From Streptomyces sp. GQFP (GTDB lineage Bacteria; Actinomycetota; Actinomycetes; Streptomycetales; Streptomycetaceae), in the NCBI RefSeq assembly GCF_021545335.1, contig NZ_CP089312.1, positions 2,604,001 through 2,668,000 on the forward strand: a DNA stretch of 64,000 nt. Direction: 5' to 3'. Below, one piece after another: positions 39,855 to 47,858 of this stretch. Each line of letters opens with the position of its first letter. Position 1 is the first letter of the stretch. The position numbers and the translations under genes are program-made. A model generated the notes under the pieces. That model was not told where the DNA came from and did not search any database. It saw only the letters and a program-made list of their open reading frames with translations.

Positions 39855-41018
39855 TCAGCTCAACCCAGCCACCCGGGCCCGCTCCACCGCAGGCCCAATC
39901 ACCTTCGCCACCGCCTCCACGTCCGCCTGCGTGGAGGTATGGCCGAAGGAAAACCGAAGCGTGCCCCGAGCCAGATCGGGATCCGTACCCGTGGCCAGCA
40001 GGACATGGCTGGGCTGCGCGACCCCGGCCGTACAGGCGGAGCCGGTGGAGCACTCGATCCCCTGCGCGTCCAGAAGCAACAGCAGGGAATCGCCTTCACA
40101 GCCGGGAAAGGTGAAGTGCGCGTTGGCGGGCAGCCGGTCCACCGGATCGCCGCCCAGGATCGCGTCCGGCACCACCCGCCGCACCTCCTCGACCAGCGAG
40201 TCCCGCAGCGCGCCGATCTCGTGCGCGAACCACTCCTGCTGCTCGGCGGCGATCCGCCCGGCCACCGCGAAGGAGGCGACGGCCGGCACATCGAGGGTCC
40301 CGGACCGTACGTGCCGCTCCTGACCGCCACCGTGCAGCACCGGTACGGGGCTGTACTCACGGCCGAGCAGCAGCGCGCCGATGCCGTACGGGCCGCCGAC
40401 CTTGTGGCCGGAGACGGTCATCGCGGCGAGCCCGGAGTCGGCGAAGGAGACGGGCACCTGGCCGAAGGCCTGTACGGCGTCGGCGTGCAGCGGGACGCCG
40501 AACTCGGCTGCCACGTCGGCGAGTTCACGGACCGGCATGATCGTGCCGATCTCGTTGTTGGCCCACATGACCGTGGCCAGGGCGACGTCGTCGGGGTTGC
40601 GGGCGATCGCCTCGCGCAGGGCGTCGGGGTGGACGCGGCCGTACGCGTCGACGGGGAGGTACTCGACGTCGGCGCCCTCGTGCTCGCCGAGCCAGTGCAC
40701 GGCGTCGAGGACGGCGTGGTGCTCGACGGGGCTGGCGAGGACGCGCGTACGGGCCGGGTCGGCGTCGCGGCGGGCCCAGTACAGGCCCTTGACGGCGAGG
40801 TTGTCGGCCTCGGTGCCGCCGGAGGTGAACACGACCTCGCTGGGCCGGGCGCCGAGCGACTCGGCGAGCGTCTCGCGGGCCTCCTCGACCGTACGCCTCG
40901 CTCTGCGGCCGGCCGCGTGGAGTGCGGAAGCGTTACCGGTGACGCCCAGCGTCGCGGTCATTGCCTCGACCGCCTCCGGAAGCATCGGGGTGGTCGCGGC
41001 GTGGTCGAGGTATGCCAT
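39855..41018 (-). CDS. Cysteine desulfurase
   Basis: A PLP enzyme that removes sulfur from cysteine and passes it to acceptors such as MnmA. The 387-residue protein opens [20 protein letters not shown], with the PLP Lys in [17 protein letters not shown] and the sulfur-carrying Cys in [20 protein letters not shown]. The active-site loop is of the longer IscS/NifS type. MnmA lies nearby on the same strand (36552), and in other actinobacteria these two genes are close neighbours, so this is the likely sulfur donor for tRNA thiolation; that link is inferred. Two intervening plus-strand genes separate them here. Confidence 0.95.
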   Translation of the reverse strand: MAYLDHAATTPMLPEAVEAMTATLGVTGNASALHAAGRRARRTVEEARETLAESLGARPSEVVFTSGGTEADNLAVKGLYWARRDADPARTRVLASPVEHHAVLDAVHWLGEHEGADVEYLPVDAYGRVHPDALREAIARNPDDVALATVMWANNEIGTIMPVRELADVAAEFGVPLHADAVQAFGQVPVSFADSGLAAMTVSGHKVGGPYGIGALLLGREYSPVPVLHGGGQERHVRSGTLDVPAVASFAVAGRIAAEQQEWFAHEIGALRDSLVEEVRRVVPDAILGGDPVDRLPANAHFTFPGCEGDSLLLLLDAQGIECSTGSACTAGVAQPSHVLLATGTDPDLARGTLRFSFGHTSTQADVEAVAKVIGPAVERARVAGLS

Positions 41019-41069
41019 GGTGTCGTGATTCTACGGCGCCGTGGTGACGGGGAAACTGGTGGACCCCGG

Positions 41070-41354
41070 TCAGAAGCTCCACGAGACGGTGTGGTCGAGC
41101 TGCATGAGGGTGACGAGCACGGCCAGGTCGGCGATGCCGAGACCGAGGCCGAGGATCGCCCGGCCGCGCCGCTGCGTACCGCGCCAGAGGGCGACGACGG
41201 CCAGGACGATGGCGACGGGGCCGAGGAAGATGTTCAGGACCAGCAGGCCCAGCAGCCCGAGGACGAAGGACGCGACGGCCATGCCGTCGGCGTCGCGGGG
41301 GCCGGTGCGCTCGGTATCGCTGGTACGGCCGGTGGCCGATGCGGTGAGTTGCAT
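41070..41354 (-). CDS. DUF4190-type membrane protein
   Basis: A 94-residue protein with a hydrophilic start and two hydrophobic segments (AVASFVLGLLGLLVLNIFL and GPVAIVLAVVALWRGTQRRG, then AILGLGLGIADLAVLV), the pattern of DUF4190. The function of the family is unknown; members are small membrane proteins common in Gram-positives. It starts five bases after the small membrane gene upstream, so the two are an operon facing the TetR gene. Confidence 0.82.
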   Translation of the reverse strand: MQLTASATGRTSDTERTGPRDADGMAVASFVLGLLGLLVLNIFLGPVAIVLAVVALWRGTQRRGRAILGLGLGIADLAVLVTLMQLDHTVSWSF

Positions 41355-41359
41355 GGTGA

Positions 41360-41512
41360 TCAGCTCCGACGGGCGAGGCGCTCACGGAGCGCGAAGATGC
41401 CGAGCCAGACGGCGATGCCGGCGGCGGCCAGGACGGTGAACGAGACCGGGACGTGGGCGACGGTGCCCAGCACCATGCCCAGCAGCAGAAGGACGGCCAC
41501 GAGGAAGAACAT
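41360..41512 (-). CDS. Small membrane protein next to the TetR gene
   Basis: A 50-residue protein with two hydrophobic stretches (FFLVAVLLLLGMVLGTVAHV and FTVLAAAGIAVWLGIFAL) and an Arg-rich end (RERLARRS). The ATG at 41510-41512 has AGGGA upstream. It is the first gene of a two-gene operon divergent from the TetR regulator and is a likely target of that regulator. Confidence 0.75.
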   Translation of the reverse strand: MFFLVAVLLLLGMVLGTVAHVPVSFTVLAAAGIAVWLGIFALRERLARRS

Positions 41513-41546
41513 GGGAGGAGATCCCTTTCGTTCGTTACAGTTCAGC

Positions 41547-41570
41547 GAACGGTTGTAGTTACACTTGTTC
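41547..41570. promoter_or_regulatory. Likely TetR operator (24-base dyad)
   Basis: The dyad GAAC-n3-TGTA-n2-TACA-n3-GTTC is symmetrical over 24 bases and is preceded by GTTC at 41540-41543, giving a second, overlapping GTTC-n3-GAAC dyad. It lies 35 bases upstream of the small membrane gene start and just past a possible promoter on that strand (TTGAAA at 41603-41608, TAGACT at 41582-41587; the 15-base spacing is short). The position suits repression of the membrane operon. Confidence 0.65.
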
Positions 41571-41618
41571 ACTGACTCCTGAGTCTAGCGCGCCGCCCGG
41601 CTTTTCAATTACAGAGAA

Positions 41619-41631
41619 CAGTTGTTAACTG
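41619..41631. promoter_or_regulatory. Second short dyad at the TetR gene start
   Basis: CAGTT-GTT-AACTG is an exact dyad that ends seven bases before the TetR start codon and is preceded by a GAAC, as in the larger operator. It could be an autoregulatory site. Confidence 0.45.
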
Positions 41632-41637
41632 CATGGC

Positions 41638-42264
41638 ATGAGTCACACTCTCGGCATCCGACAGGCCCAGAAGCAGAAGACCCGGCAGGCGCTCCTGGAC
41701 GCGGCGCTCGCCCTGTTGGAGGACCAGAGCCTGAGCAGCCTCGGCCTGCGCGAGGTCACGCGTGCCGTCGGAGTCGCCCCGACCGCCTTCTACCGCCACT
41801 TCCGCTCCACGGCCGACCTGGGCGTCGCCCTCGTCGAGGAGGCGCTCGGTAGCCTGCACCCGATGATCGCCACGACTGTGTCCGGGTCGGGCGACAGCGA
41901 GGACCGCATAGTCCGCGCGGTCGACCTGATCGCCGGTCACGTCCAGACGCAGCCCGCCCACGTCCGCTTCATCGCGCGCGAGCGGCACGGCGGGGTCCAG
42001 CCGGTCCGCGAGGCCATCCGCGACCAACTGGCCCGCTTCGCCGAGGAGGTACGGGACGCGCTCGCGGAACAGCCCGAGTCGGCGGGCTGGACGGAGGAGG
42101 ACCTGCTGATGCTGGCGGGCCTGTACGTCGACCAGATGCTGGTGACTGCGTCGCAGTTCCTGGAGACCCTGGACGCCCCGGAGGCGGAACGCGACCAGGT
42201 GGCCCAGGTGGCCACGCGGCGGATGCGGTTGATTGCCATCGGGCGTCGGCACTGGCTGGGGTGA
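41638..42264 (+). CDS. TetR-family transcriptional regulator (FabR-like)
   Basis: A 208-residue DNA-binding regulator. The N-terminal helix-turn-helix is clear (RQAQKQKTRQALLDAALALL, then LGLREVTRAVGVAPTAFYRH and FRSTADLGVALVEE). The C-terminal ligand domain resembles that of FabR, whose relatives control unsaturated fatty acid synthesis by sensing acyl thioesters; that is a similarity, not proof. It is divergent from the two small membrane genes, with dyads between them that are the expected binding sites. No strong ribosome site; the ATG at 41638 is the natural start. Confidence 0.9.
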   Translation: MSHTLGIRQAQKQKTRQALLDAALALLEDQSLSSLGLREVTRAVGVAPTAFYRHFRSTADLGVALVEEALGSLHPMIATTVSGSGDSEDRIVRAVDLIAGHVQTQPAHVRFIARERHGGVQPVREAIRDQLARFAEEVRDALAEQPESAGWTEEDLLMLAGLYVDQMLVTASQFLETLDAPEAERDQVAQVATRRMRLIAIGRRHWLG

Positions 42265-42288
42265 ACTGTTCGGAGCGGAGTGTGGTAC

Positions 42289-42346
42289 TTCGACTGCGGG
42301 CCGGTGGGGGCTTGTCGCGCAGTTCCCCGCGCCCCTGGCGGGGCGC
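42289..42346 (-). repeat. Family B intergenic repeat (copy 2)
   Basis: Contains CTGCGGGCCGGT, TCGCGCAGTTCCCCGCGCCC and GGCGGGGCGCGCC: the reverse orientation of the copy at 39783-39832. It separates the convergent TetR gene and the small lipoprotein gene and may form a terminator-like hairpin. Confidence 0.7.
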
Positions 42347-42424
42347 GCCCCGAACATACGTGGGCGGCGCGCCCGTTCGTCGAGCGCGCCGCCCATGTCG
42401 TACCCGCGATGCCTCTACGGCATG

Positions 42425-42802
42425 TCAGCCCTGCTGCTGGGCCTGCTGACCCTCGCCACCCTGACCGCCGCCCGGGCCGCCGCCGCAGCCACCGCCACCG
42501 CCCTGGCCACCGCCGCCGGGGCCGCCCGACGGCATGCCCGAGGGGGCTCCCGACGGGGCCGCGCCGGTCGGCGCGCCCGATGGGGCTCCTGACGCGCCGT
42601 CGGTCGGGGCGCCGGACGGGGCACCGCTGGGCGCACCCGATGGGGCGCCGGACGGGGCGCCCGAGGGGGCCTGGCAACTCTGGCTGGACGTGCCGGAGTT
42701 GCCGCTGGTCGAGGTCGACGAGTCACCCGAACCGCAGGCGGTGAGGGCGAGCGGGGACAGCGCCAGCAGGGCAACGGCGGGGACGAGACGCACACGCTTC
42801 AT
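42425..42802 (-). CDS. Lipoprotein with Gly-Ala-Pro-Ser repeats
   Basis: A 125-residue exported protein: a lipoprotein signal peptide with lipobox LALTAC, a Ser/Thr linker, then about ten copies of a four-residue unit Ala-Pro-Ser-Gly or close variants, ending in a Gly/Gln-rich tail. The ATG at 42800-42802 follows GGAG with nine-base spacing. The repeats are disordered and suggest a surface spacer or stalk. The function is unknown, and no paralogue was noticed in the window. Confidence 0.8.
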   Translation of the reverse strand: MKRVRLVPAVALLALSPLALTACGSGDSSTSTSGNSGTSSQSCQAPSGAPSGAPSGAPSGAPSGAPTDGASGAPSGAPTGAAPSGAPSGMPSGGPGGGGQGGGGGCGGGPGGGQGGEGQQAQQQG

Positions 42803-43030
42803 GAGAGACAACTCCAAGAACGATGAGGGAGTTTCGAGGCGGGCATCGAATCAACGGCACCTAGCGCTTCCTTGGGCCCGCCCTGTTCCCTGCCTGTGCG
42901 TCAGGTAAAGCACCCCTATAGGAACGGCTCTGACCTGGCCTTTCTCCTCAACGGTCAAACTACCCGCTGGTACAGGGCCGTGACAGAAGCATGAGAGCGC
43001 CGCCCTCGTGTGGCGGGGGTCACATTCAGG

Positions 43031-43060
43031 GGAAAACCCGTGGGCCCGCTCGGGCGTCTA
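43031..43060 (+). promoter_or_regulatory. Candidate ECF-type promoter of the sigma operon
   Basis: GGAAAAC at 43031-43037 and CGTCTA at 43055-43060 are separated by 17 bases, matching the GGAAC/CGTC pattern of promoters read by many ECF sigma factors. The sigma gene's likely GTG start lies only seven bases past the -10, so the transcript may be leaderless. ECF sigma factors commonly activate their own promoter. The match is good, but the pairing with this particular sigma is inferred. Confidence 0.6.
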
Positions 43061-43066
43061 GCCGGT

Positions 43067-43630
43067 GTGAGATCAGTCAGGGCAGCAGCGCTGCATCAGG
43101 TGGACGAGGAGCGTCTCGTGCGGCTGGTGGCCAAGGGCGACCGGGGCGCGTTCGAGGAGTTGTACCGGCGTACGTCGCCGTGGCTGGCGGTGCGGTTGCG
43201 CCGCCGGTGTGCGGACGAGCAGATCGTCGCCGAGGTCATGCAGGAGACCTACCTGGCGGTGTGGCGCGCGGCGGGTGCGTTCGCGGGGGCCGCGGTCGGT
43301 GGGACGGCCGTCGGCTGGCTGTGGACGATCGCGGCGCGCCGGCTGGTCGACGCGTTCCGGCGCAGGGCCCATCACGCGGAGCCGCCGCCGGCCGCCGCCG
43401 GGCCCGAAGTGGCGCCCGCCGCCGAGGAGTTGGCGCTCGCGGAGACCGTCGGCGGTGATGTCGGGGACGCACTGCGGTGCCTCGCGCCGGAGTTGAGACA
43501 GGTACTGCAGGCCATGGTGCTCGACGGGCTGTCCGTCCGGGAGACCGCGGTCCTGCTCGGGCTGCCCGAGGGCACGGTCAAGACCCGTGCCCGCCGGGCC
43601 CGGATCGCCATGCGGAGGGCGCTGGCATGA
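43067..43630 (+). CDS. ECF-type RNA polymerase sigma factor
   Basis: A 187-residue sigma-70 family protein with only regions 2 and 4. Region 2 includes LVRLVAKGDRGAFEELYRRT and ADEQIVAEVMQETYLAVWRA, and region 4 is LRQVLQAMVLDGLSVRETAV followed by LLGLPEGTVKTRARRAR. It starts at GTG 43067 (reading RSVRAAALHQVDEERL), just downstream of an ECF-like promoter; an earlier in-frame ATG at 43010 would put the promoter inside the gene. Its stop overlaps the anti-sigma start as ATGA, so the two are translated together. Confidence 0.92.
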   Translation: MRSVRAAALHQVDEERLVRLVAKGDRGAFEELYRRTSPWLAVRLRRRCADEQIVAEVMQETYLAVWRAAGAFAGAAVGGTAVGWLWTIAARRLVDAFRRRAHHAEPPPAAAGPEVAPAAEELALAETVGGDVGDALRCLAPELRQVLQAMVLDGLSVRETAVLLGLPEGTVKTRARRARIAMRRALA

Positions 43631-44472
43631 GTGGGGACAGTGTGGAACACGCGTCGGCGCGGATCATCGAGGGGTACGCGCACGGCGGCACCGACCTCGC
43701 CGCCGACGAAGTGTGGGCCGTGGAGGCCCACTTGGAGACGTGCAGGGAGTGCCGTGACCGGCTCTCCGCCGCTGTCGGTGCCGGGGTGCCCGCCGTGGCG
43801 GCGCTGGTCGGCAGCGTGTGGTCCGGCCTCGAACCGCAGTTGGCGGCCACCGCCCCGATGCCGCGCGGGCGGCGGTGGTCGGGGCGGCTGTCGCGGTGGA
43901 TGACGCCCACGATGGTGCCGTGGCTGGCCATGGCCGTGGCCGTGACACTGCTGGCCCTGCTGCTCGACCTCGGCGACAGCGGCTCGGGGTCCGGTTCCGG
44001 CTCCGGTGATGTCTCGCTGGTGCTGCTGCTCGCGCCCGTCCTGCCCGTGCTCGGCGTCGCGGCGTCCTGGTCGCGCGGTCTCGACCCGGCGTACGAACTG
44101 ACCGCCTCGGTGCCCAGGGCCGGGCTCCAGCTGGTGCTGCGGCGCACCGCGTCCGTGCTCGGCGTGGTCGTGCCCGCGCTGCTGGTGGGCGGGTGGGTGA
44201 CGGGGGTGATGGTGGCCCAGTGGCTGCTGCCCTGTCTGGCGTTCACGGCGACGACCCTGGCGCTCGGCGGTGTCGTCGGGGTGACCCGTGCCGCCGTCGC
44301 GCTGGCCGCCGTATGGGCCGCCGTGGTCGTGGCACCGACCCTGGCCGCCGGCCGTACGGCTCTTGTTCTGCGGGCGGACGGTCTGCCCGTGTGGGGGCTG
44401 CTCCTCGTCCTCGGCGTCGGTGTCGTGATCGCCCGCAGGGGCGCGTACTCCGTGCTGGGAGCCCATCGATGA
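43627..44472 (+). CDS. Zinc-finger anti-sigma factor with membrane domain
   Basis: A 281-residue protein. Its N-terminal 50 residues hold the zinc anti-sigma motif His-x3-Cys-x2-Cys (VEAHLETCRECRDRL), which holds the sigma factor in the family. The rest has about six hydrophobic helices (for example MVPWLAMAVAVTLLALLLDL and VVPALLVGGWVTGVMVAQWL) with a Ser/Gly linker, so it is an unusually long membrane anti-sigma. It overlaps the sigma gene and the ABC ATPase gene by ATGA each, so all are translationally coupled. Confidence 0.9.
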   Translation: MSGDSVEHASARIIEGYAHGGTDLAADEVWAVEAHLETCRECRDRLSAAVGAGVPAVAALVGSVWSGLEPQLAATAPMPRGRRWSGRLSRWMTPTMVPWLAMAVAVTLLALLLDLGDSGSGSGSGSGDVSLVLLLAPVLPVLGVAASWSRGLDPAYELTASVPRAGLQLVLRRTASVLGVVVPALLVGGWVTGVMVAQWLLPCLAFTATTLALGGVVGVTRAAVALAAVWAAVVVAPTLAAGRTALVLRADGLPVWGLLLVLGVGVVIARRGAYSVLGAHR

Positions 44473-45314
44473 CCATCAGAAAGGCAGGACCGACCATGAC
44501 CTCCGCCGTGAGCGCGGCCGACATCGCGCCGACCGCCTACGCCTGGGAGATCCTGGCGACCGGGCTGAAGGTCAGGGTCGGCAGGAAACGGATGGCCGTC
44601 GACGGCCTCGATCTGTCGCTGGGCACCGGTGTCCACGGTCTCCTCGGCCCCAACGGGGCGGGCAAGACCACCCTCATCCGGACGCTGGCCACCGTGCTGC
44701 GCCCCACCGAGGGCAGCCTGGAGCTGCTCGGCGAGTCCGTGGGCGGTGTGGCCGGCATGGGCGAACACCGTGCGCTGCGCCGTCGGATCGGCTATCTGCC
44801 GCAGGAGTTCGGCTACTACAAGCGCTTCACCGTGCGCGAGTTCGTCGAGTACATGGCGTGGCTGAAGGAGGTGCCGAAGGCGGAGATCCCCGGGGCGGTA
44901 CAGCGTGCCGTGGAGCGCGTGGGCCTCGCGGACCGTGCCGACGAGCGGATGAAGGCGCTGTCGGGCGGCATGGTCCGGCGGGTCGGTATCGCCCAGGCCA
45001 TCGTCAACGACCCGACGATCCTGCTCCTCGACGAGCCGACGGTCGGTCTGGACCCGGCGCAGCGGCTCCGATTCCGGGAGCTGCTCCAGGAGTTGGGCAC
45101 GGACACCTGCGTGCTCGTCTCGACGCACCTGGTGGAGGACGTCGCCGCCGCCTGCACCGACGTGGTGGTCTTCGCCGAGGGGCGGCTGGTATTCCAGGGC
45201 CCGCCGGACGAACTGGCCTCGATGGGCGGCCCGGAGCACCCTGGCGACAGCCCCCTGGAGCGCGGTTACTCGGCGCTGCTCCTCAACCCCGAGCAGGCAA
45301 GGGGCACTTGGTGA
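44469..45314 (+). CDS. ABC transporter ATP-binding protein
   Basis: A 281-residue ATPase with Walker A GPNGAGKTTLIRTLATVLRP, the signature LSGGMVRRVGIAQA, Walker B ILLLDEPTVGLDP and the H-loop CVLVSTH. It is of the ABC-2/DRA type that powers export or regulatory permeases. The first ATG (44469) overlaps the preceding gene; a second ATG at 44496 (MTSAVSAADIAP) has a better ribosome site. It pairs with the membrane protein that follows. Confidence 0.93.
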   Translation: MTIRKAGPTMTSAVSAADIAPTAYAWEILATGLKVRVGRKRMAVDGLDLSLGTGVHGLLGPNGAGKTTLIRTLATVLRPTEGSLELLGESVGGVAGMGEHRALRRRIGYLPQEFGYYKRFTVREFVEYMAWLKEVPKAEIPGAVQRAVERVGLADRADERMKALSGGMVRRVGIAQAIVNDPTILLLDEPTVGLDPAQRLRFRELLQELGTDTCVLVSTHLVEDVAAACTDVVVFAEGRLVFQGPPDELASMGGPEHPGDSPLERGYSALLLNPEQARGTW

Positions 45315-46702
45315 ACACCCGTGTGCTGCGTATCGAGTTGAGGCGTTCCGTCGCCCCCTGGGCCGGTCTCGTGGTCCTCACGACCGCGCTGGCGTTCCTG
45401 TATCTGCTCAACGGCGCCTGGTGGCGGGGCACCACGGCGTGGACGGCCCAGTGGACGTCCCTGGCCATGTGGACCCGCTCCCTGCTGTTCTACCTGTGGC
45501 CGATCTCTGTCGGCCTCGGGGCACTGCAAGGCCTGCGCGACCACCGTTCGAAGATGTCCGAGCTGCTGACGAGCACCCCGCGGCCCGCCCGGCACCGCGC
45601 GGCCCTGCTGGCGGGCACGACGACGCTCACACTCGGCTCGGCCTTCGCGCTCCTCGTCCTCGTGGGCGGGGTCCAGGTGCTCGCCCACACCGAGTACACG
45701 CACCTCGGCTGGCTGCCGATCTCGCTGGTCGGGGCAGGCTTCCTCGTCGCCGGGGCCGTACTCGGCATGGGCGCCGGGCGGGCCGTGCCGTCCGCGCTCA
45801 CCCCGCCCGCGCTGGCCATGACCGCCTTCGTGTTCACGGCCCTCATGCACATGTCGCTGGGCCGGACGGACACGCCCACGACGGACGGGTTCACGATCAC
45901 CGAGCCGAACCAGCTCTCGCTGCTGTCACCAGAGGTGGAGGAGGTACGCAGCGTGCTCGTCACCCTCTCCGCCTCCGTGCACATCGGGCAGACGGTCTGG
46001 CTGCTCGGCATGGCCGCGACCGGCTTCGCGCTGCTGGTCGCCATCACCCCGCGCGCCCGGCTGACCGCCCTGACGCCCGTCCTGGCGAGCGCGGCGATCG
46101 CCCTGCTCGTCCTGCCCTCCGACCCGCGCCGGATGTACGTGGTCGACCAGGCGGCCGCCGAGTCGGTGTGCGACGGCCCGGTGTGCGTGACGAAGGCGCA
46201 CCAGGACCGGCTAGCCGACCTCGCGGGCCCCGGCAAGGAGGCGCTGCGCCTGCTGCGCACTGCCCTGGGCGCCACAGCACCGGTCTCGGTACGGGAGAAC
46301 ACCGCCGTACTGCCGCACGGCTCCACGCCGAAGTGGTCCCGTACGACCGTGCTGCTCGACTTCGACGACGACCTCGTCACCGCCGCGAAGGGCGAGGAGC
46401 TGACGCGGGCCCTGATCGCCAAGGGCATGGTGCCGGGGTGCTCCCCCGTCGGCTGGAGCGGGGTAGGGGGAGACGACATCGCGCGGACCGTCGCGGCGGG
46501 CTGGGTCCTCGGAGACCTCAAGCGGCTCGACGGCACCGACTCCTTCTCGGGCGACCCGCTCGTCGAGAGCCGCCCGGTGTGGAAGAAGCTCATGGCGATG
46601 CCACGGCCCGAACAGCTCGCGCGCATCAACGCGATGCGCGCCGCCGCGCTCTCCTGCGAGGCCGACGCGTTCGAGGTGCTGTCCGGCGGGGCGTCCCGAT
46701 GA
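45311..46702 (+). CDS. ABC-2-like permease with extracytoplasmic C-terminal domain
   Basis: A 463-residue membrane protein starting at a GTG that overlaps the ATPase stop as GTGA. It has about six helices in the first 290 residues (LVVLTTALAFLYLLNGAWW and LTLGSAFALLVLVGGVQVLA among them), then a soluble domain of about 170 residues with two Cys (ESVCDGPVCVTKAHQD and VPGCSPVGWSG) and no known fold. It is the permease partner of the ATPase. The soluble domain is the most likely sensor or substrate-handling part; no family was recognised. Confidence 0.8.
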   Translation: MNTRVLRIELRRSVAPWAGLVVLTTALAFLYLLNGAWWRGTTAWTAQWTSLAMWTRSLLFYLWPISVGLGALQGLRDHRSKMSELLTSTPRPARHRAALLAGTTTLTLGSAFALLVLVGGVQVLAHTEYTHLGWLPISLVGAGFLVAGAVLGMGAGRAVPSALTPPALAMTAFVFTALMHMSLGRTDTPTTDGFTITEPNQLSLLSPEVEEVRSVLVTLSASVHIGQTVWLLGMAATGFALLVAITPRARLTALTPVLASAAIALLVLPSDPRRMYVVDQAAAESVCDGPVCVTKAHQDRLADLAGPGKEALRLLRTALGATAPVSVRENTAVLPHGSTPKWSRTTVLLDFDDDLVTAAKGEELTRALIAKGMVPGCSPVGWSGVGGDDIARTVAAGWVLGDLKRLDGTDSFSGDPLVESRPVWKKLMAMPRPEQLARINAMRAAALSCEADAFEVLSGGASR

Positions 46703-47307
46703 GAGGGGTGACGACGGGACGGCCGCCGGTGAGATGGCTGACGCTGTACGCGCGTTCGCGTCAGGTACCCGCGTCGCTGACCGCCGTGCTGGTGGGCACG
46801 GTGGCGGTGTGGGCGCTCGCGGGGGACGGGGGCGAGGGCCCCGGTGATCCCCGGCCGGTCGTGCTCGTCCTCGCCACGGGGGCGATGGCGGCCTCGATCG
46901 GGCTCGGCGGGCAGGACCTCGCGCTGGACCGGACGGCCGCGATCCGCTGGGTGCCGCGCAGAGCGGCGCACGTACTGCTCGCCGGTGCGGTCGTCGCCGC
47001 GACGCTGCTGGCCGTGCAGGCGCTGGGCGGCGGGGAGATGGCCACGACCGCGTTCGTCATCCGGGACAGCGCGGGCCTGATGGGCCTGGCCGCCCTGGGC
47101 GCGGCACTCTCGGGCGCCCAGTACGCGTGGACGCTCCCGTTCGCCTGGCTCTCGCTGACGTTCGTAGCCCCACCCCCGACGAGCACGCCGACACAGGTGG
47201 CGACCTGGATGCTGCTGCCCTCCGGCACGGCGACGGCGACCTGGACGGCCGTGGCCCTCACAGTCGCGGGCACGACGGCCTACGCGATCGCGGGCCCAAG
47301 ACGCTGA
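46699..47307 (+). CDS. Membrane protein, last gene of the sigma operon
   Basis: A 202-residue protein with about five hydrophobic helices (SLTAVLVGTVAVWALAGDGG, VVLVLATGAMAASIGLGGQD, HVLLAGAVVAATLLAVQALG, and the last TWTAVALTVAGTTAYAIAGP). The ATG overlaps the previous stop (ATGA). It resembles a second permease subunit for the ABC ATPase. The coding sequence for its last helix is repeated in decayed tandem form directly downstream. The TGA at 47305-47307 results from a 13-base deletion relative to those repeats (see findings). Confidence 0.8.
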   Translation: MRGVTTGRPPVRWLTLYARSRQVPASLTAVLVGTVAVWALAGDGGEGPGDPRPVVLVLATGAMAASIGLGGQDLALDRTAAIRWVPRRAAHVLLAGAVVAATLLAVQALGGGEMATTAFVIRDSAGLMGLAALGAALSGAQYAWTLPFAWLSLTFVAPPPTSTPTQVATWMLLPSGTATATWTAVALTVAGTTAYAIAGPRR

Positions 47308-47790
47308 CCGAACCGGGCCACAGCACCGGCGCCGACAAGCGGGCGCCAGCCATCCGCTGGACGGCCCTTGCCCTCGCGGTCGCCAGCACCGCGGCGCACG
47401 CCGTCGCGGACACGAGACGACAACCGGCCGACGCCACCGGACCGGGACCACCGGCCCGCGCCGCCTGACCGGGCCACCCAACCGCCGCCTACAAGCAGGC
47501 GCCGACCATCCACTGGACGGCCCTGACTCACACGGTCACCGACACCACGACCTACGCGGTCACGGGCCCGAGACGACAACCGGCCGACGCCACCGAACCG
47601 GGCCACCGAACCGGCGCCGACAAGCGGGCGCCGGTCCCCCGCCGGACGACTCTGCCCCTCACGGTCGCCGGCACCACGGCCTACGCGGTCGCGGGCCCAA
47701 GACCATAACCGGCCGACGACACCGACCCCGCGACCGGCGCAGCCCGACCGGCGCCGACAAGCGAGCTCCGGTCATCCACCCGCGCATCTC
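47242..47790 (+). repeat. Tandem degenerate repeats of the operon's 3' end
   Basis: A unit of about 129 bases recurs four times, starting at about 47242 (inside the gene), 47358, 47514 and 47643, with a fifth partial copy near 47748. Each contains a TGGACGGCC-like start, a GGCACGACGGCCTACGC-like middle and a GCCGACAAGCGGGCGCC-like end. Copies from 47358 on are in one reading frame and would encode WTALALTVAGTTAYAVAG-like helices joined by PADATEPGHRTGADKRAP linkers, interrupted by a TGA at 47466 and ended by TAA at 47706. The rest to 47858 is Pro-rich noise with three CTCACCCGAGCCGCA-like repeats. No separate gene is present. Confidence 0.85.
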
Positions 47791-47858
47791 ACCCGAGCCG
47801 CAACCTCCCCCGAGGAATACGCTCACCCGAGCCGCACGCCCCGCCCGAGGCCCACACC

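Noticed and set aside
42265-42424. Possible coding frames in the gap between the TetR and lipoprotein genes
   Set aside because: The short frames there run through the family B repeat and show no ribosome site or protein-like composition.
47127-47468. 113-codon frame overlapping the end of the sigma operon
   Set aside because: Its start is inside the preceding gene in another frame; the interesting part is explained as decayed tandem repeats, so it is not reported as a gene.
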